DNA of 64,000 bases, taken from NCBI GenBank assembly GCA_017463255.1, contig JAFTPP010000003.1, forward strand, positions 1-64,000, given 5' to 3'. Positions 43,992-53,155 of this stretch are shown here, one piece after another. The stretch comes from Lachnospiraceae bacterium (GTDB lineage: Bacteria; Bacillota; Clostridia; Lachnospirales; Lachnospiraceae). The notes beneath the pieces were generated by a model that had not been told where the DNA came from, searched no databases, and saw nothing but the letters and a program-made list of their open reading frames with translations. The position numbers were made by a program, and so were the translations under genes. Position 1 is the stretch's first letter. Each line of letters opens with the position of its first letter.

Positions 43992-44408
43992 CTATTTTGC
44001 GAATTTTGCCAAAACTCCGTTTACAAAACTTGGGGAATCATCCTGACCGAATTTTTTTGCAAGCTCTACTGCTTCATTAATTGCCACCGAAGTAGGAATA
44101 TCGTCATCATAGCGGATTTCATATACCGCAAGTCTGATGATTGCTAATTCCACCTTACCCATACGGCCGATGGTCCAGCCTTTTGCTTTTTCTTCAATTT
44201 CTTTATCAATGGACTCTTTTAATTCCATCAGTTTATCAAACTTATTCTTAATGTACGCTTCATCTTTTTCCGAAATCTGCTTTGGCTCTTCATCTGCATC
44301 CATATCGGTAAAAAAGAGAGCAACCTGTTCTTCCATCTCTTCCTTACTGTTAAATTCTACTCTGAATACAAGTTTAAAAACTTCTTCTCTGATTTCTCGT
44401 CTTCCCAT
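43992..44408 (-). CDS. nusB: transcription antitermination factor NusB
   Basis: The 138-residue all-helical protein begins MGRREIREEVFKLVFRVEF and ends with the conserved AINEAVELAKKFGQDDSPSFVNGVLAKF, diagnostic for NusB. It works with NusE/S10 on rRNA antitermination. The start at 44408 has AGAGGAT upstream and gives the family's normal N terminus; a longer open frame upstream is not needed. The gene order Asp23-nusB-xseA is conserved. Confidence 0.95.
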   Translation of the reverse strand: MGRREIREEVFKLVFRVEFNSKEEMEEQVALFFTDMDADEEPKQISEKDEAYIKNKFDKLMELKESIDKEIEEKAKGWTIGRMGKVELAIIRLAVYEIRYDDDIPTSVAINEAVELAKKFGQDDSPSFVNGVLAKFAK

Positions 44409-44476
44409 GATTATTATCCTCTGATAATGACCGAAATGCCTTCTAAGAATAGAAGGCACTTCTTATATTTCTTTTC

Positions 44477-44863
44477 TTATTTTGTCTTAGCCATATTAAC
44501 GCCTGCAATGCGGATATTCACATCAACAACTTCAAGTCCTGTCATGTTCTCAATTGCTGATTTTACCTTGTCCTGTACCTTACCGCAGGTAGAAGGAATA
44601 TTATATCCGTATTCCATGGTCACTGCCAAATCAACCTTTACTCTTCTGTCAAGAACTTCAACCTTAACACCCTTGGTTAATTTTTTCATGCCGACTTTAC
44701 TCATTAACTCGTTGGTAACATTTCCAACCAATGCGGAAACACCCTCAATTTCAGTTGTTGCAAGACTAGCAATCATAGCCACAACATCATCTGCTATTTT
44801 AACAGTTCCCATGCTTCCGTCTTCCTGCAATACGTATGCGCCATTTTCCATTTCTCTTTCCAT
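44477..44863 (-). CDS. Asp23/Gls24 family envelope protein
   Basis: The 128-residue protein has the Asp23 pattern VKIADDVVAMIASLATTEIEGVSALVGN and VKVEVLDRRVKVDLAVTMEYGYNIPSTC. Members associate with the membrane and are linked to envelope stress or lipid homeostasis. In Bacillus the homolog YqhY lies between accBC and nusB; here it is next to nusB but the acc genes are absent. AAAGGAGG precedes the ATG. Confidence 0.92.
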   Translation of the reverse strand: MEREMENGAYVLQEDGSMGTVKIADDVVAMIASLATTEIEGVSALVGNVTNELMSKVGMKKLTKGVKVEVLDRRVKVDLAVTMEYGYNIPSTCGKVQDKVKSAIENMTGLEVVDVNIRIAGVNMAKTK

Positions 44864-44930
44864 AAGGTGGTTCCTCCTTTTAATCCATTAGCTTATTATA
44901 TCAAATCTGCTGCTTTTTGCATAGTATAAT

Positions 44931-46133
44931 TTATATCCAGAAGCTATAAGTAAGTGCCGCCTGATTATAGGAATAGGATACGTTATCACCTTTCAAATAA
45001 TCAAAAATGGCCTGCTCATCAATCAGATAAGCTTTCATGTCCTCATATACATTTTCATCTGCACATTTGATTGTTACATAACTGTTTCCTGCCTCATATG
45101 CATCATCAAACAATGTTTCTAACTGCTTTTTATCAACTTCGGTAAAATAGCTTCCTTCTTTTACGTAATAATTATTCTCTGTCGCAGTGCATTCAGGAAC
45201 AGCACTGATATTTGCAACCACATGGGTTTTTTCAAGCTCTGCCGTAGTTATATTCAGATAATCGTAGGAAATCTCAGGCACATTCTGTGCTGCTGCCCCA
45301 TCAGAACCCAAAGTATAAGAAGCATCCCCCCATGTAGCATCCAGATAATACGGCTCATTATCAATCCATACCAAGGTCCATGCATGTCCTTCGCCGGAAT
45401 CTTTTATGGAACCTGTTACAAGAGTCGCCTTAACACCTAAAGAATTCAATAAATACTGGGATGACTTGGCATATCCCTGACATACGGATTCACCGTTTAA
45501 AAATACAGAGCAAATATTCTGATTGTCTTTTGCTCCCACAACGTACTGGGTTTCTTCTACAACGGTTTCATACACATATTTTATCTTATCGTACTCCGAA
45601 TCGTCTGCCGATACTCCCTGCAACAATTCATTCACTTTGTTCTCTATGTCGCTACGCTTTCCTTGTACTTCACTTTCCGTATAGGTATATGTAGGTGAAA
45701 ATTCAATTCTCGTAAGTTCTCCGTTTAATGTAATCTGGGTACAGGAATATCCATCCACATAAAAGATATCCGGATTATCATATAACACACAGCTAAAAAC
45801 AGTGTCAATCTCATCCTTATCAAGGGTAGACAAAGTAACATCCGTAGCACAATTCTGTAAAACCAGGTACATTTCCGCATAGATCTCTTTTTCTTTGTCA
45901 GACAAAGTGTCATAATAATATCTACTGTACTTAGAAGGCTCAAAATCCGAAACCGCACTATCTGTTAAGCCTGCCTCTAATCGGATTTCTTCCACCTCTT
46001 CTTCGGTTAATTCATCCACCTGTACATCCTTACTTTCCCCGCCCTGATTTAATAAACCGGACACTTCCTCTTTTAAGTTACAACCTGTCAACATAAAAGC
46101 CATGAGAACAATGAGTAAACTTCTCTTTTTCAT
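44931..46133 (-). CDS. transglutaminase-like lipoprotein
   Basis: A lipoprotein signal (MKKRSLLIVLMAFMLTGC, lipid Cys 18) precedes an acidic linker, a helical region and a transglutaminase/protease-like core with the triad C218 (NGESVCQGYAK), H250 (GEGHAWTLV) and D265 (YYLDATWGD). Such secreted cysteine enzymes may cross-link or trim cell-wall proteins or peptidoglycan. The start at 46133 overlaps nothing but lies 4 bp after the prfC stop, suggesting coexpression with prfC. The longer start at 46151 would put extra charged residues before the signal. Confidence 0.85.
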   Translation of the reverse strand: MKKRSLLIVLMAFMLTGCNLKEEVSGLLNQGGESKDVQVDELTEEEVEEIRLEAGLTDSAVSDFEPSKYSRYYYDTLSDKEKEIYAEMYLVLQNCATDVTLSTLDKDEIDTVFSCVLYDNPDIFYVDGYSCTQITLNGELTRIEFSPTYTYTESEVQGKRSDIENKVNELLQGVSADDSEYDKIKYVYETVVEETQYVVGAKDNQNICSVFLNGESVCQGYAKSSQYLLNSLGVKATLVTGSIKDSGEGHAWTLVWIDNEPYYLDATWGDASYTLGSDGAAAQNVPEISYDYLNITTAELEKTHVVANISAVPECTATENNYYVKEGSYFTEVDKKQLETLFDDAYEAGNSYVTIKCADENVYEDMKAYLIDEQAIFDYLKGDNVSYSYNQAALTYSFWI

Positions 46134-46137
46134 ATTC

Positions 46138-47730
46138 TTAATCCCGTCCAAATTCTGATAATATCAATCCCGGATTTCTATCTAAGGTCATGCCGATGCT
46201 CCATGAATTGATAAATAATAACAATGGATTTCCTTTCAAATTCTTAATCTTTTTCATATCCGAAGTACCTGTAATTTTGGCTACATCAATATCTTTGTTC
46301 TCAATCCAACGGATATGTTCGTATGGAAGCGGTTCTAATCTAATCTCAACATTATATTCGTTTTCCAAACGGTATTTTAACACTTCAAACTGAAGCACAC
46401 CAACAACACCTACGATAATCTCTTCCATACCGGTGTTAAACTCTTGGAAAATCTGGATTGCACCTTCTTGGGCAATCTGATTGATTCCTTTTACGAACTG
46501 TTTACGCTTCATGGTATCCATCTGTCTTACTCTGGCAAAATGCTCCGGCGCAAAAGTTGGAATTCCTTCATAGCAGAATTGTTCCTTCGGCATACAAAGG
46601 GTATCACCAATACTAAAAATACCCGGGTCAAACACACCGATAATATCCCCTGCATAGGCCTCGTCCAAGATTTTTCTCTCGTCCGCCATAATCTGCTGGG
46701 GTTGGGAAAGTCTCATTACCTTGCCTCCCTGCACATGCTTTACTTCCATTCCGGCATCAAATTTACCGGAACAAATTCTCATAAATGCAATTCTGTCTCT
46801 ATGGGCTTTATTCATGTTTGCCTGAATCTTAAATACAAAAGCCGAAAACTCATTTTCCGTCGGCGTAATCAGTCCTGTATCCGCTTTTCTCGGAAGTGGT
46901 GTTGTAGTCATCTTAAGGAAATGCTGTAAAAAGATTTCTACACCAAAGTTGGTTAAAGCAGAGCCAAAGAATACCGGTGTCAAATCACCACTTTGTACTA
47001 ATTCCAAATCAAACTCAGCACTGGCTCCGTCTAACAGTTCAATTTCACCCAATAATTTTTCTTCTGCTTCTTTACCCACATATTGTGCCATACTCTTAGC
47101 ATCATCCAAATCAAAGGAATGTGTAATACCTTCCTTGGTTCCTTTTTCCGTATCCTGAAAAGTAACAATTTTACCTGTTTCTCTGTCATATACTCCTTTA
47201 AATCCTTTACCGGAACCAATAGGCCAGTTAATAGGACAGGTGGCAATTCCAAGCTCCTTTTCAATTTCATCCAAAAGTTCAAAAGTATCGTTGGCATCAC
47301 GGTCTAATTTATTAATAAAAGTAAAAATCGGTATCTTTCTCATAACACAAACTTTGAAAAGCTTTCTTGTTTGTGCCTCAACACCCTTTGATGCATCAAT
47401 TACCATGACCGCAGAGTCTGCTGCCATCAGGGTACGGTAGGTATCCTCTGAGAAATCCTGATGTCCCGGTGTATCCAAAATATTGATGCAATATCCGTCA
47501 TAATTAAACTGTAATACAGAAGAAGTAACAGAAATACCTCTTTCCTTTTCAATTTCCATCCAGTCAGAAACCGCATGTCTTGCCGTAGCCTTACCCTTAA
47601 CACTACCTGCAAGATTAATGGCTCCGCCATATAATAAAAACTTTTCCGTTAACGTTGTCTTACCCGCGTCAGGGTGTGAAATAATGGCAAAAGTTCTTCG
47701 CTTATTAATTTCGTTATCGTACTTTCCCAC
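46138..47730 (-). CDS. prfC: peptide chain release factor 3
   Basis: RF3 is the GTPase that recycles RF1/RF2 after termination. The 530 residues include G1 ISHPDAGKTTLTEKFLLYGG, effector region RGISVTSSVLQFNY, G3 DTPGHQDFSEDTYRT, G4 FINKLDRD, and the long C-terminal domain ending in FLINS-like LLFINSWSIGMTLDRNPGL. Length and motifs match PrfC rather than EF-G or TetM-type proteins, although those belong to the same superfamily. Confidence 0.95.
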   Translation of the reverse strand: MGKYDNEINKRRTFAIISHPDAGKTTLTEKFLLYGGAINLAGSVKGKATARHAVSDWMEIEKERGISVTSSVLQFNYDGYCINILDTPGHQDFSEDTYRTLMAADSAVMVIDASKGVEAQTRKLFKVCVMRKIPIFTFINKLDRDANDTFELLDEIEKELGIATCPINWPIGSGKGFKGVYDRETGKIVTFQDTEKGTKEGITHSFDLDDAKSMAQYVGKEAEEKLLGEIELLDGASAEFDLELVQSGDLTPVFFGSALTNFGVEIFLQHFLKMTTTPLPRKADTGLITPTENEFSAFVFKIQANMNKAHRDRIAFMRICSGKFDAGMEVKHVQGGKVMRLSQPQQIMADERKILDEAYAGDIIGVFDPGIFSIGDTLCMPKEQFCYEGIPTFAPEHFARVRQMDTMKRKQFVKGINQIAQEGAIQIFQEFNTGMEEIIVGVVGVLQFEVLKYRLENEYNVEIRLEPLPYEHIRWIENKDIDVAKITGTSDMKKIKNLKGNPLLLFINSWSIGMTLDRNPGLILSEFGRD

Positions 47731-47811
47731 GACTTATTCCTCACATTCTCATTCACATAATAATCACTTCATAGCATTCCCTGCACAAGTGTACCACATG
47801 GGGACCACAAT

Positions 47812-48963
47812 TTACAACATGGAATCGCCCATAATCTCTGAATCTAAGTCAAAATAGTCAAGTACAGTAGCTGCAATGTCAGAAAAGCTCTCTCTGGTCT
47901 TATGATTCTTAGGATTTATCTTTTGACCATACATGATAAATGGTGTATGCTCTCTTGAATGATCGGTTGAAACCGTATACCCCGGATCACATCCATGGTC
48001 CGCAGTAATCATCAGTATGTCATCCTCTCTAAGCTCCTTCATAATTTCGGGAAGCTTCTCATCAAAGTAGCTTAATGCCTTAGCATAACCGTCAATATCA
48101 TTTCTGTGTCCGTATAACATATCAAAATCTACCAGGTTAATAAAGCAAAGCCCCTCAAAATCCTTCTTTAAATACTGAAGTGTCTTTTCAATGCCATCTG
48201 CATTTCCTTCGGTATAGGTATATTCTGTAATCCCTTTTCCTGCAAAAATATCATAAATCTTTCCTACTCCTATGACCTCTTTTCCGGCAGCCTTTAATAC
48301 ATCTAACATTGTATCTTTAGGCGGAATCAGGGAAAAATCATGTCTTTTCGGTGTTCTTTCATACACGCCGTCTTTTCCGATAAACGGACGTGCAATGACT
48401 CTTCCCACACCATGCTTACCTACAAGAATCTGTCTTGCAATCTTGCAGTACTCATACAACGTTTCCACAGGAACCACTTCTTCATGGGCAGCAATCTGAA
48501 ATACGCTGTCTGCAGATGTATATACAATAAGCTTTCCCGTGTCTATATGTTCCTGCCCGTAATCGTGTATTACCTTTGTTCCGGAATATGGTTTATTGCA
48601 TAATACGCCCCTTCCGGTTTTCTTAGTAAATTCATCCAATACTTCTTGGGGAAATCCATCCGGATAAGTGGGCATGGGATGGTCTGAGATTAAACCCGCA
48701 ATTTCCCAATGACCTATGGTAGTATCCTTTCCTTTTGATGCTTCTTTCATTCTTGCAATACTTGCATTTGGATTGCTGACACCATCTTCACAATCCACGC
48801 CGTCAATATTAAATAAGCCCAGCTTTTTCATGTTGGGCATATGAAAAAAAGAACTGGAAGACACACTTCTTAAGGTATTGGTTCCCAAATCCCCATAAGA
48901 AGCTGCATCCTCCATTTCTCCGATTCCAAAACTATCTAATACAATTAAAAATACTCTTTTCAT
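47812..48963 (-). CDS. deoB: phosphopentomutase
   Basis: DeoB interconverts ribose/deoxyribose 1- and 5-phosphates in nucleoside salvage. The 383-residue alkaline-phosphatase-fold enzyme has metal ligands in FLIVLDSFGIGEM, LVDFDMLYGHRND and ITADHGCDPG, and the phospho-Thr site in GKDTTIGHWE. A TATAAT box lies 41 bp upstream. It stands between prfC and spoIIIAH without other salvage genes nearby. Confidence 0.96.
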   Translation of the reverse strand: MKRVFLIVLDSFGIGEMEDAASYGDLGTNTLRSVSSSSFFHMPNMKKLGLFNIDGVDCEDGVSNPNASIARMKEASKGKDTTIGHWEIAGLISDHPMPTYPDGFPQEVLDEFTKKTGRGVLCNKPYSGTKVIHDYGQEHIDTGKLIVYTSADSVFQIAAHEEVVPVETLYEYCKIARQILVGKHGVGRVIARPFIGKDGVYERTPKRHDFSLIPPKDTMLDVLKAAGKEVIGVGKIYDIFAGKGITEYTYTEGNADGIEKTLQYLKKDFEGLCFINLVDFDMLYGHRNDIDGYAKALSYFDEKLPEIMKELREDDILMITADHGCDPGYTVSTDHSREHTPFIMYGQKINPKNHKTRESFSDIAATVLDYFDLDSEIMGDSML

Positions 48964-49003
48964 AACTACCTCTCGTTACATTTGTCTGTATTTCACAAAC
49001 GTT

Positions 49004-49009
49004 ATTATA
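49004..49009 (-). promoter_or_regulatory. candidate -10 box of deoB
   Basis: A TATAAT hexamer lies about 41 bp upstream of the deoB start. The -35 region at 17 bp spacing (TGTTTC) is a poor match, so the assignment is tentative. Confidence 0.4.
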
Positions 49010-49068
49010 CCACAGTTTATGCTAATGAAACACTTTTTATTGTAGTATGAGGCAGCATTTTTATTTCC

Positions 49069-49773
49069 TTATTCCACATCCACCGCAGTAATTACTATCT
49101 TGTCGGCAGAAGCATCTGTTTTTCTTTTTACAATATCCTCAATCTGAGCCCTTTCACTTTCACTTAATTCGTTGGCATAGACAAAAACATCCACGCTTTC
49201 TTCACTGATACTTACCACACAATCCCCAAAGCCTTTTGCATCTAATAAAATCTCGGCTGCTGTTTCCTTTTCGGCAATATCCGTCAAAGATATCATATTG
49301 TCAATTGCTTGCGTTTTCTGGCTTTCATCAATGTTTACGTTATTAATAATCTCCAATAACATCTCTTTGTTTTTTGCCCTGGTCTGTTCTTTTAACAGTT
49401 TCGCCCCGGAAAAGGTATTGGTTGTAACCGTAGAAGTAAAAACAGCTTCTCCCGGAACATCCTCAACCACTGTATTTTCATTGGTGTTTACCACTTCACT
49501 ATCCTGTGTTTCAAGCACATCCTCTAAACTAACGTCAAGATAATCCTCCGTAAGAGTGCTTTCAGCATCTAAGCTTTCTACTTCCAAAAGATTAGAGGCT
49601 TCGGCATCCTCATCTGAAATTTCCAATGTATATTCATCCGTATATGTATTATTCATTACAATGGAATCGTCTTCCACTTTTTCGCCTGCAAAATGAAGAT
49701 ATCCTGCAACTGCAAGCATGAGTGCCAAAGCTGTAATCATGACCTGGTTTCTTTTCAGTATTCTTTTCACCAT
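49069..49773 (-). CDS. spoIIIAH: stage III sporulation protein AH
   Basis: SpoIIIAH is the mother-cell membrane protein that binds forespore SpoIIQ to form the feeding channel. The 234-residue protein has a single N-terminal helix (about 9-29), an acidic linker and a C-terminal ring-building motif domain (about 125-234; EIINNVNIDESQKTQAIDNM, AEILLDAKGFGDCVVSI). The ATG at 49773 has GAGGG upstream; an ATG at 49788 overlaps the spoIIIAG stop and would also be translated by coupling. Confidence 0.9.
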   Translation of the reverse strand: MVKRILKRNQVMITALALMLAVAGYLHFAGEKVEDDSIVMNNTYTDEYTLEISDEDAEASNLLEVESLDAESTLTEDYLDVSLEDVLETQDSEVVNTNENTVVEDVPGEAVFTSTVTTNTFSGAKLLKEQTRAKNKEMLLEIINNVNIDESQKTQAIDNMISLTDIAEKETAAEILLDAKGFGDCVVSISEESVDVFVYANELSESERAQIEDIVKRKTDASADKIVITAVDVE

Positions 49774-49784
49774 TTTTCCCTCTT

Positions 49785-50390
49785 TCATAATGTTTTCATT
49801 TTTACTACTTTTATTTTATGAGCCTCAATATCAAATAATGCCTGTACCACTTCTGTTATACTCTTTCGTATGTCATCATTTCCTCCGCCCTGGGCAATGA
49901 CAACAACCCCACCAATCACAGGCTCTATGGTCTGAATCACATAAGGTACATTATTGCCGGAGCTATCTTGCCCGTATACGGTCTGCTTTTCACTGGTATA
50001 ATCCTTACTGTTTCTTTCACCTCCTGCTGCATCTTTTTCTGACATTGTGCTTTCTGTCTTGCTCTCTTCAGATAAAATAAGTTCCTGTTCGCTTCTTTCT
50101 ATAGTTAACATAACTTTAACTTTGCCAACACCTTCCATTTCCTGTAATAACTGTACAAGCCGTTCTTCCTGAACTTTTGTATAAGTGTCGTTTTTAACAG
50201 TATCCCCGGTATTTACCACTTCACCTGAACCCTTATACACATTGGTGTTTTGTTTATTCTCCTGTTTTCCGGTATTTCCGGTTGGAAGCGCTATGACAAA
50301 CAATAAAAGTCCCACCAAGGCAATCAAAATAAACTTATCTTTTCCCAATTTCAGTTTTCTAATCTTTTTTAGCGTTTCTTTTATTTCCAT
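49785..50390 (-). CDS. spoIIIAG: stage III sporulation protein AG
   Basis: The 201-residue protein has one helix (about 20-38: FILIALVGLLLFVIAL), a low-complexity linker and the SpoIIIAG domain with RLVQLLQEMEGVGKVKVMLTIERSEQ and VIGGVVVIAQGGGNDDIRKSI. In Bacillus it forms a large ring in the engulfment channel. It overlaps no neighbour by more than a few bases, and lies 6 bp after spoIIIAF. Confidence 0.93.
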   Translation of the reverse strand: MEIKETLKKIRKLKLGKDKFILIALVGLLLFVIALPTGNTGKQENKQNTNVYKGSGEVVNTGDTVKNDTYTKVQEERLVQLLQEMEGVGKVKVMLTIERSEQELILSEESKTESTMSEKDAAGGERNSKDYTSEKQTVYGQDSSGNNVPYVIQTIEPVIGGVVVIAQGGGNDDIRKSITEVVQALFDIEAHKIKVVKMKTL

Positions 50391-50396
50391 ATCACG

Positions 50397-50945
50397 TTAA
50401 CTTCCCCTTACCTCAATATACTCTTGGTTTACATAAAGTTTTTCTGCAATTGCATTCCGAAGTATTTCTTTTTCCTCTGTATCCATGTCATCACCAACCG
50501 TTTCAATTGGCGCAATATAGATATCCGTCCGTATGTCATCAGCCTTAATAACATACACATAAATCCGGTCGTTACTTAGTTGCACATATCTGACTTTATA
50601 TCCTAATTTCTCTACACACTCTGCAATGTTTTCCTGTATTCTAACCGCTGTTTCTTCACTTACTGCCTCTTTCATAATACTGTCTGCATCTCCATTCATC
50701 TCCTGCATTCCTTCCGTAGTAAGCATGGTCGTTTTAAAGGTCTCAAGCTCGTTATAAAAAGAACGGAGCACATCGGTCTTTATTAACGATATAAAGGGAA
50801 TAAGTAACATTGTAATTAACATCATTTCCATAATCAGCCGTATATATTTTTCATAACTTTTCCCCGGGCAAAAATGAATCAGGGTTTCTCCCAATATCAT
50901 AAAAACTCCGATTCTTTGCACAATTTCAATTACTTTTTCTACCAT
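50397..50945 (-). CDS. spoIIIAF: stage III sporulation protein AF
   Basis: The 182-residue protein has two N-terminal helices (about 10-25 and 34-52; FMILGETLIHFCPGKSYEKYIRLIMEMMLI) and a C-terminal ring-building motif domain from about 95. It is part of the channel complex between mother cell and forespore. It follows spoIIIAE by 9 bp, consistent with one operon. Confidence 0.92.
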   Translation of the reverse strand: MVEKVIEIVQRIGVFMILGETLIHFCPGKSYEKYIRLIMEMMLITMLLIPFISLIKTDVLRSFYNELETFKTTMLTTEGMQEMNGDADSIMKEAVSEETAVRIQENIAECVEKLGYKVRYVQLSNDRIYVYVIKADDIRTDIYIAPIETVGDDMDTEEKEILRNAIAEKLYVNQEYIEVRGS

Positions 50946-50954
50946 TTGTCCCCT

Positions 50955-52025
50955 CTATGTTATTCCACGGTTTGTTGTCACGGCTACAATGGCTATGGAT
51001 ATGACAAACAAGGCGATGGTCGTAATGCTTAATTTTAGCAAAAGATACATTCCGTCCCCGACCCTGTTAATGCATACCGTCATTCTTTTTTCACTGATGA
51101 TTCCGATAAAGGCAGAACAACCTTTGATGATAACGGATAAAAATAATAATTTGATGAAAGGAACGATGCATATAAAAAACAATAGTAATATAAATACTAC
51201 ACCCACGCTGTTTTTAATAATCACCAAGGAGCCATATACGGTCTGTGCAGCCGTATCTGCAATTCCCCCGATACCCGGAATTCCTGCCACCACTTTCTGC
51301 ATAAGAGAGGTCTTTACATTGTCAACAACCGGGGTAATCATGGCCTGCAATACACTGATACCGGTAATCATGGTAAGTGCTGCTTTTAATAAATACTCCA
51401 TTCCCTTTTTTAATAATTCTAAAAGATGGGATAATCTGTCACTTTCCGAAACCCCGTTTACCACTGCCATAAATACATAACAATAAATAAGCGGAATCAT
51501 TAACGCTACAAGGATACTTTCTACAAAATAAATGATACACAACACAATCTGATAAAATGTAAATGCGGTAGCGTTTCCTGCCGCCATTCCTACTGTAAAT
51601 AAATAAGTAGGAATCAGAATTCTTGCAAAGCTTACGATTGTTTCCGTCATTTCATAGGCAATCTCCATTCCCACCCCAAACACTTGCAATAACACAATAA
51701 CCAAAGCTAAATACACCAGATAAAAACTGATATCTGAAATCTGATGACTTTGAAACACCCTTCCAAATCCCGCAAAGACTGCCGAAATAATTCCCAGTAT
51801 AAGAATGGCGATTACAATGGAACGGTATCCTGCAAACTGTTCTAATGCCCTGTCTATAGTTCCTTCCTTTAAAATGCTAATGACTCCTGCCAAATCACCG
51901 GTTATTAGTTCCAATAATAAATCCTTGACTGAAATCCCTTCTCCACCCTTGATTCCCTGAATAGCACTATCTATTCCATTTAGGTCTATGTAATACGACA
52001 AATCCTCTTTTACCACATCGGGCAT
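50955..52025 (-). CDS. spoIIIAE: stage III sporulation protein AE (no signal peptide)
   Basis: The 356-residue polytopic membrane protein matches SpoIIIAE, with about eight helices from residue 65 on and conserved LIPTYLFTVGMAAGNATAFTFYQ, GISVLQAMITPVVDNVKTS and KGCSAFIGIISEKRM. Bacillus SpoIIIAE is about 40 residues longer and has an N-terminal signal sequence. Here the ATG at 52025 follows AAGGAG directly, and the preceding 16 bp separate it from spoIIIAD, so the shorter start is real in this sequence. It spans the outer forespore membrane. Confidence 0.92.
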   Translation of the reverse strand: MPDVVKEDLSYYIDLNGIDSAIQGIKGGEGISVKDLLLELITGDLAGVISILKEGTIDRALEQFAGYRSIVIAILILGIISAVFAGFGRVFQSHQISDISFYLVYLALVIVLLQVFGVGMEIAYEMTETIVSFARILIPTYLFTVGMAAGNATAFTFYQIVLCIIYFVESILVALMIPLIYCYVFMAVVNGVSESDRLSHLLELLKKGMEYLLKAALTMITGISVLQAMITPVVDNVKTSLMQKVVAGIPGIGGIADTAAQTVYGSLVIIKNSVGVVFILLLFFICIVPFIKLLFLSVIIKGCSAFIGIISEKRMTVCINRVGDGMYLLLKLSITTIALFVISIAIVAVTTNRGIT

Positions 52026-52041
52026 ACTTTTTAGCTCCTTA

Positions 52042-52422
52042 TTAAAAACTTAAGATGGTATTTAATAATGCCATGATAATCGGCATGCCGGAAATTAAAA
52101 TAGTAAGCTTCCCAAATACTTCCACTTGAACTGCAATCTGTCCATAACCGGCATCTTTACAAATCCCCGAGCAAAATTCACAGATATAAGTAATCCCAAC
52201 CACTTTTAGTAAAATCCCCAAGTACTCGGAATAACCTCCCAACAATTCTCCTACCTGCTCCATCCCGGAAAGAACGATTCTAAGCCTGTCTATGGACGCT
52301 GCAAAAATAATAATGCCTATGGCAAAACAAATATAATACCCATATTCCTGATTCTTAACTTTAAATTGAAGTGCAGTCATTACGCCCACAATGGACAATA
52401 ATGCTATTTTAATCACATCCAT
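52042..52422 (-). CDS. spoIIIAD: stage III sporulation protein AD
   Basis: The 126-residue membrane protein has about four helices and the AD pattern MDVIKIALLSIVGVMTALQFK with GYYICFAIGIIIFAASIDRLRIVL. It belongs to the channel complex. It follows spoIIIAC by 9 bp. Confidence 0.93.
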   Translation of the reverse strand: MDVIKIALLSIVGVMTALQFKVKNQEYGYYICFAIGIIIFAASIDRLRIVLSGMEQVGELLGGYSEYLGILLKVVGITYICEFCSGICKDAGYGQIAVQVEVFGKLTILISGMPIIMALLNTILSF

Positions 52423-52431
52423 ATACCGCCT

Positions 52432-52626
52432 CTACATCTGAAACAAATCCTGAATTGTAATAAACAAATCATATATGTAAGGAACAATCCATGATAAAAC
52501 CAGAATAAGTCCTGCAAGGCTTACCAAAAATGCATGTTCCTCCCTCCCACTGTGTTTTAACACCTGGGATAAGATGGATACCAAAACTCCCACCGCTGCT
52601 ATTTTAAAGATCAGATATACATTCAT
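52432..52626 (-). CDS. spoIIIAC: stage III sporulation protein AC
   Basis: This 64-residue protein has two helices, with the conserved pattern IFKIAAVGVLVSILSQVLKH and GREEHAFLVSLAGLILVL. The size is normal for SpoIIIAC. It lies 16 bp after spoIIIAB. Confidence 0.94.
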   Translation of the reverse strand: MNVYLIFKIAAVGVLVSILSQVLKHSGREEHAFLVSLAGLILVLSWIVPYIYDLFITIQDLFQM

Positions 52627-52642
52627 TCTGTCTGTTTCCTTC

Positions 52643-53155
52643 CTAACTGAATAAGATGAGAAGCATAATTCCGCTCATCACTCCAAAAGTTATGTAAACT
52701 TTTCCTTTTCCCTGTACTTCTGTGCGAAGCTCACTTATTCTTTTATTCGTAAATTCATAATAATATTCCAATTCGTTTAACTGGGCTTCTAAACTTGCAT
52801 GGGAATAAGAAAACAAATCCTTTATCCAGTCTTTTTCTTCACCCGTAAGATGCATCTTTGCTTCATATTTTTGAAAGCATTGTTTCCACACATCAAAAAA
52901 AGCCAAGTCCCCTGACTCCCGTACACTCTTTACAGTGTCTGAAAGAATTTGATATAAGCTACCCCTTTCCTTCTCACAAATACGCTCACACAATTCTGCA
53001 AGGGGCAATCTGTGATACTCCATTTCTCCTTTTAACCGGTTTAAAAGACGTGCAAACTCTTCCAATTCACCAAGTCTTAAATAAAGCTCCTGTTTCATCA
53101 CAATTCCCGTCCCCGATGTTCCGATGATGAGCATAAACATCCCAATCCATTTCAA
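52643..53155 (-). CDS. spoIIIAB: stage III sporulation protein AB
   Basis: The 170-residue protein has an N-terminal helix (KWIGMFMLIIGTSGTGIVM), a long helical body with LNRLKGEMEYHRLPLAELCE, and a C-terminal helix (VYITFGVMSGIMLLILFS). It begins with TTG at 53155, 89 bp inside spoIIIAA in another frame. The start is supported by AAGGGGAC upstream and by the conserved N terminus. An internal ATG at 53140 is possible but would cut the helix. Confidence 0.88.
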   Translation of the reverse strand: MKWIGMFMLIIGTSGTGIVMKQELYLRLGELEEFARLLNRLKGEMEYHRLPLAELCERICEKERGSLYQILSDTVKSVRESGDLAFFDVWKQCFQKYEAKMHLTGEEKDWIKDLFSYSHASLEAQLNELEYYYEFTNKRISELRTEVQGKGKVYITFGVMSGIMLLILFS

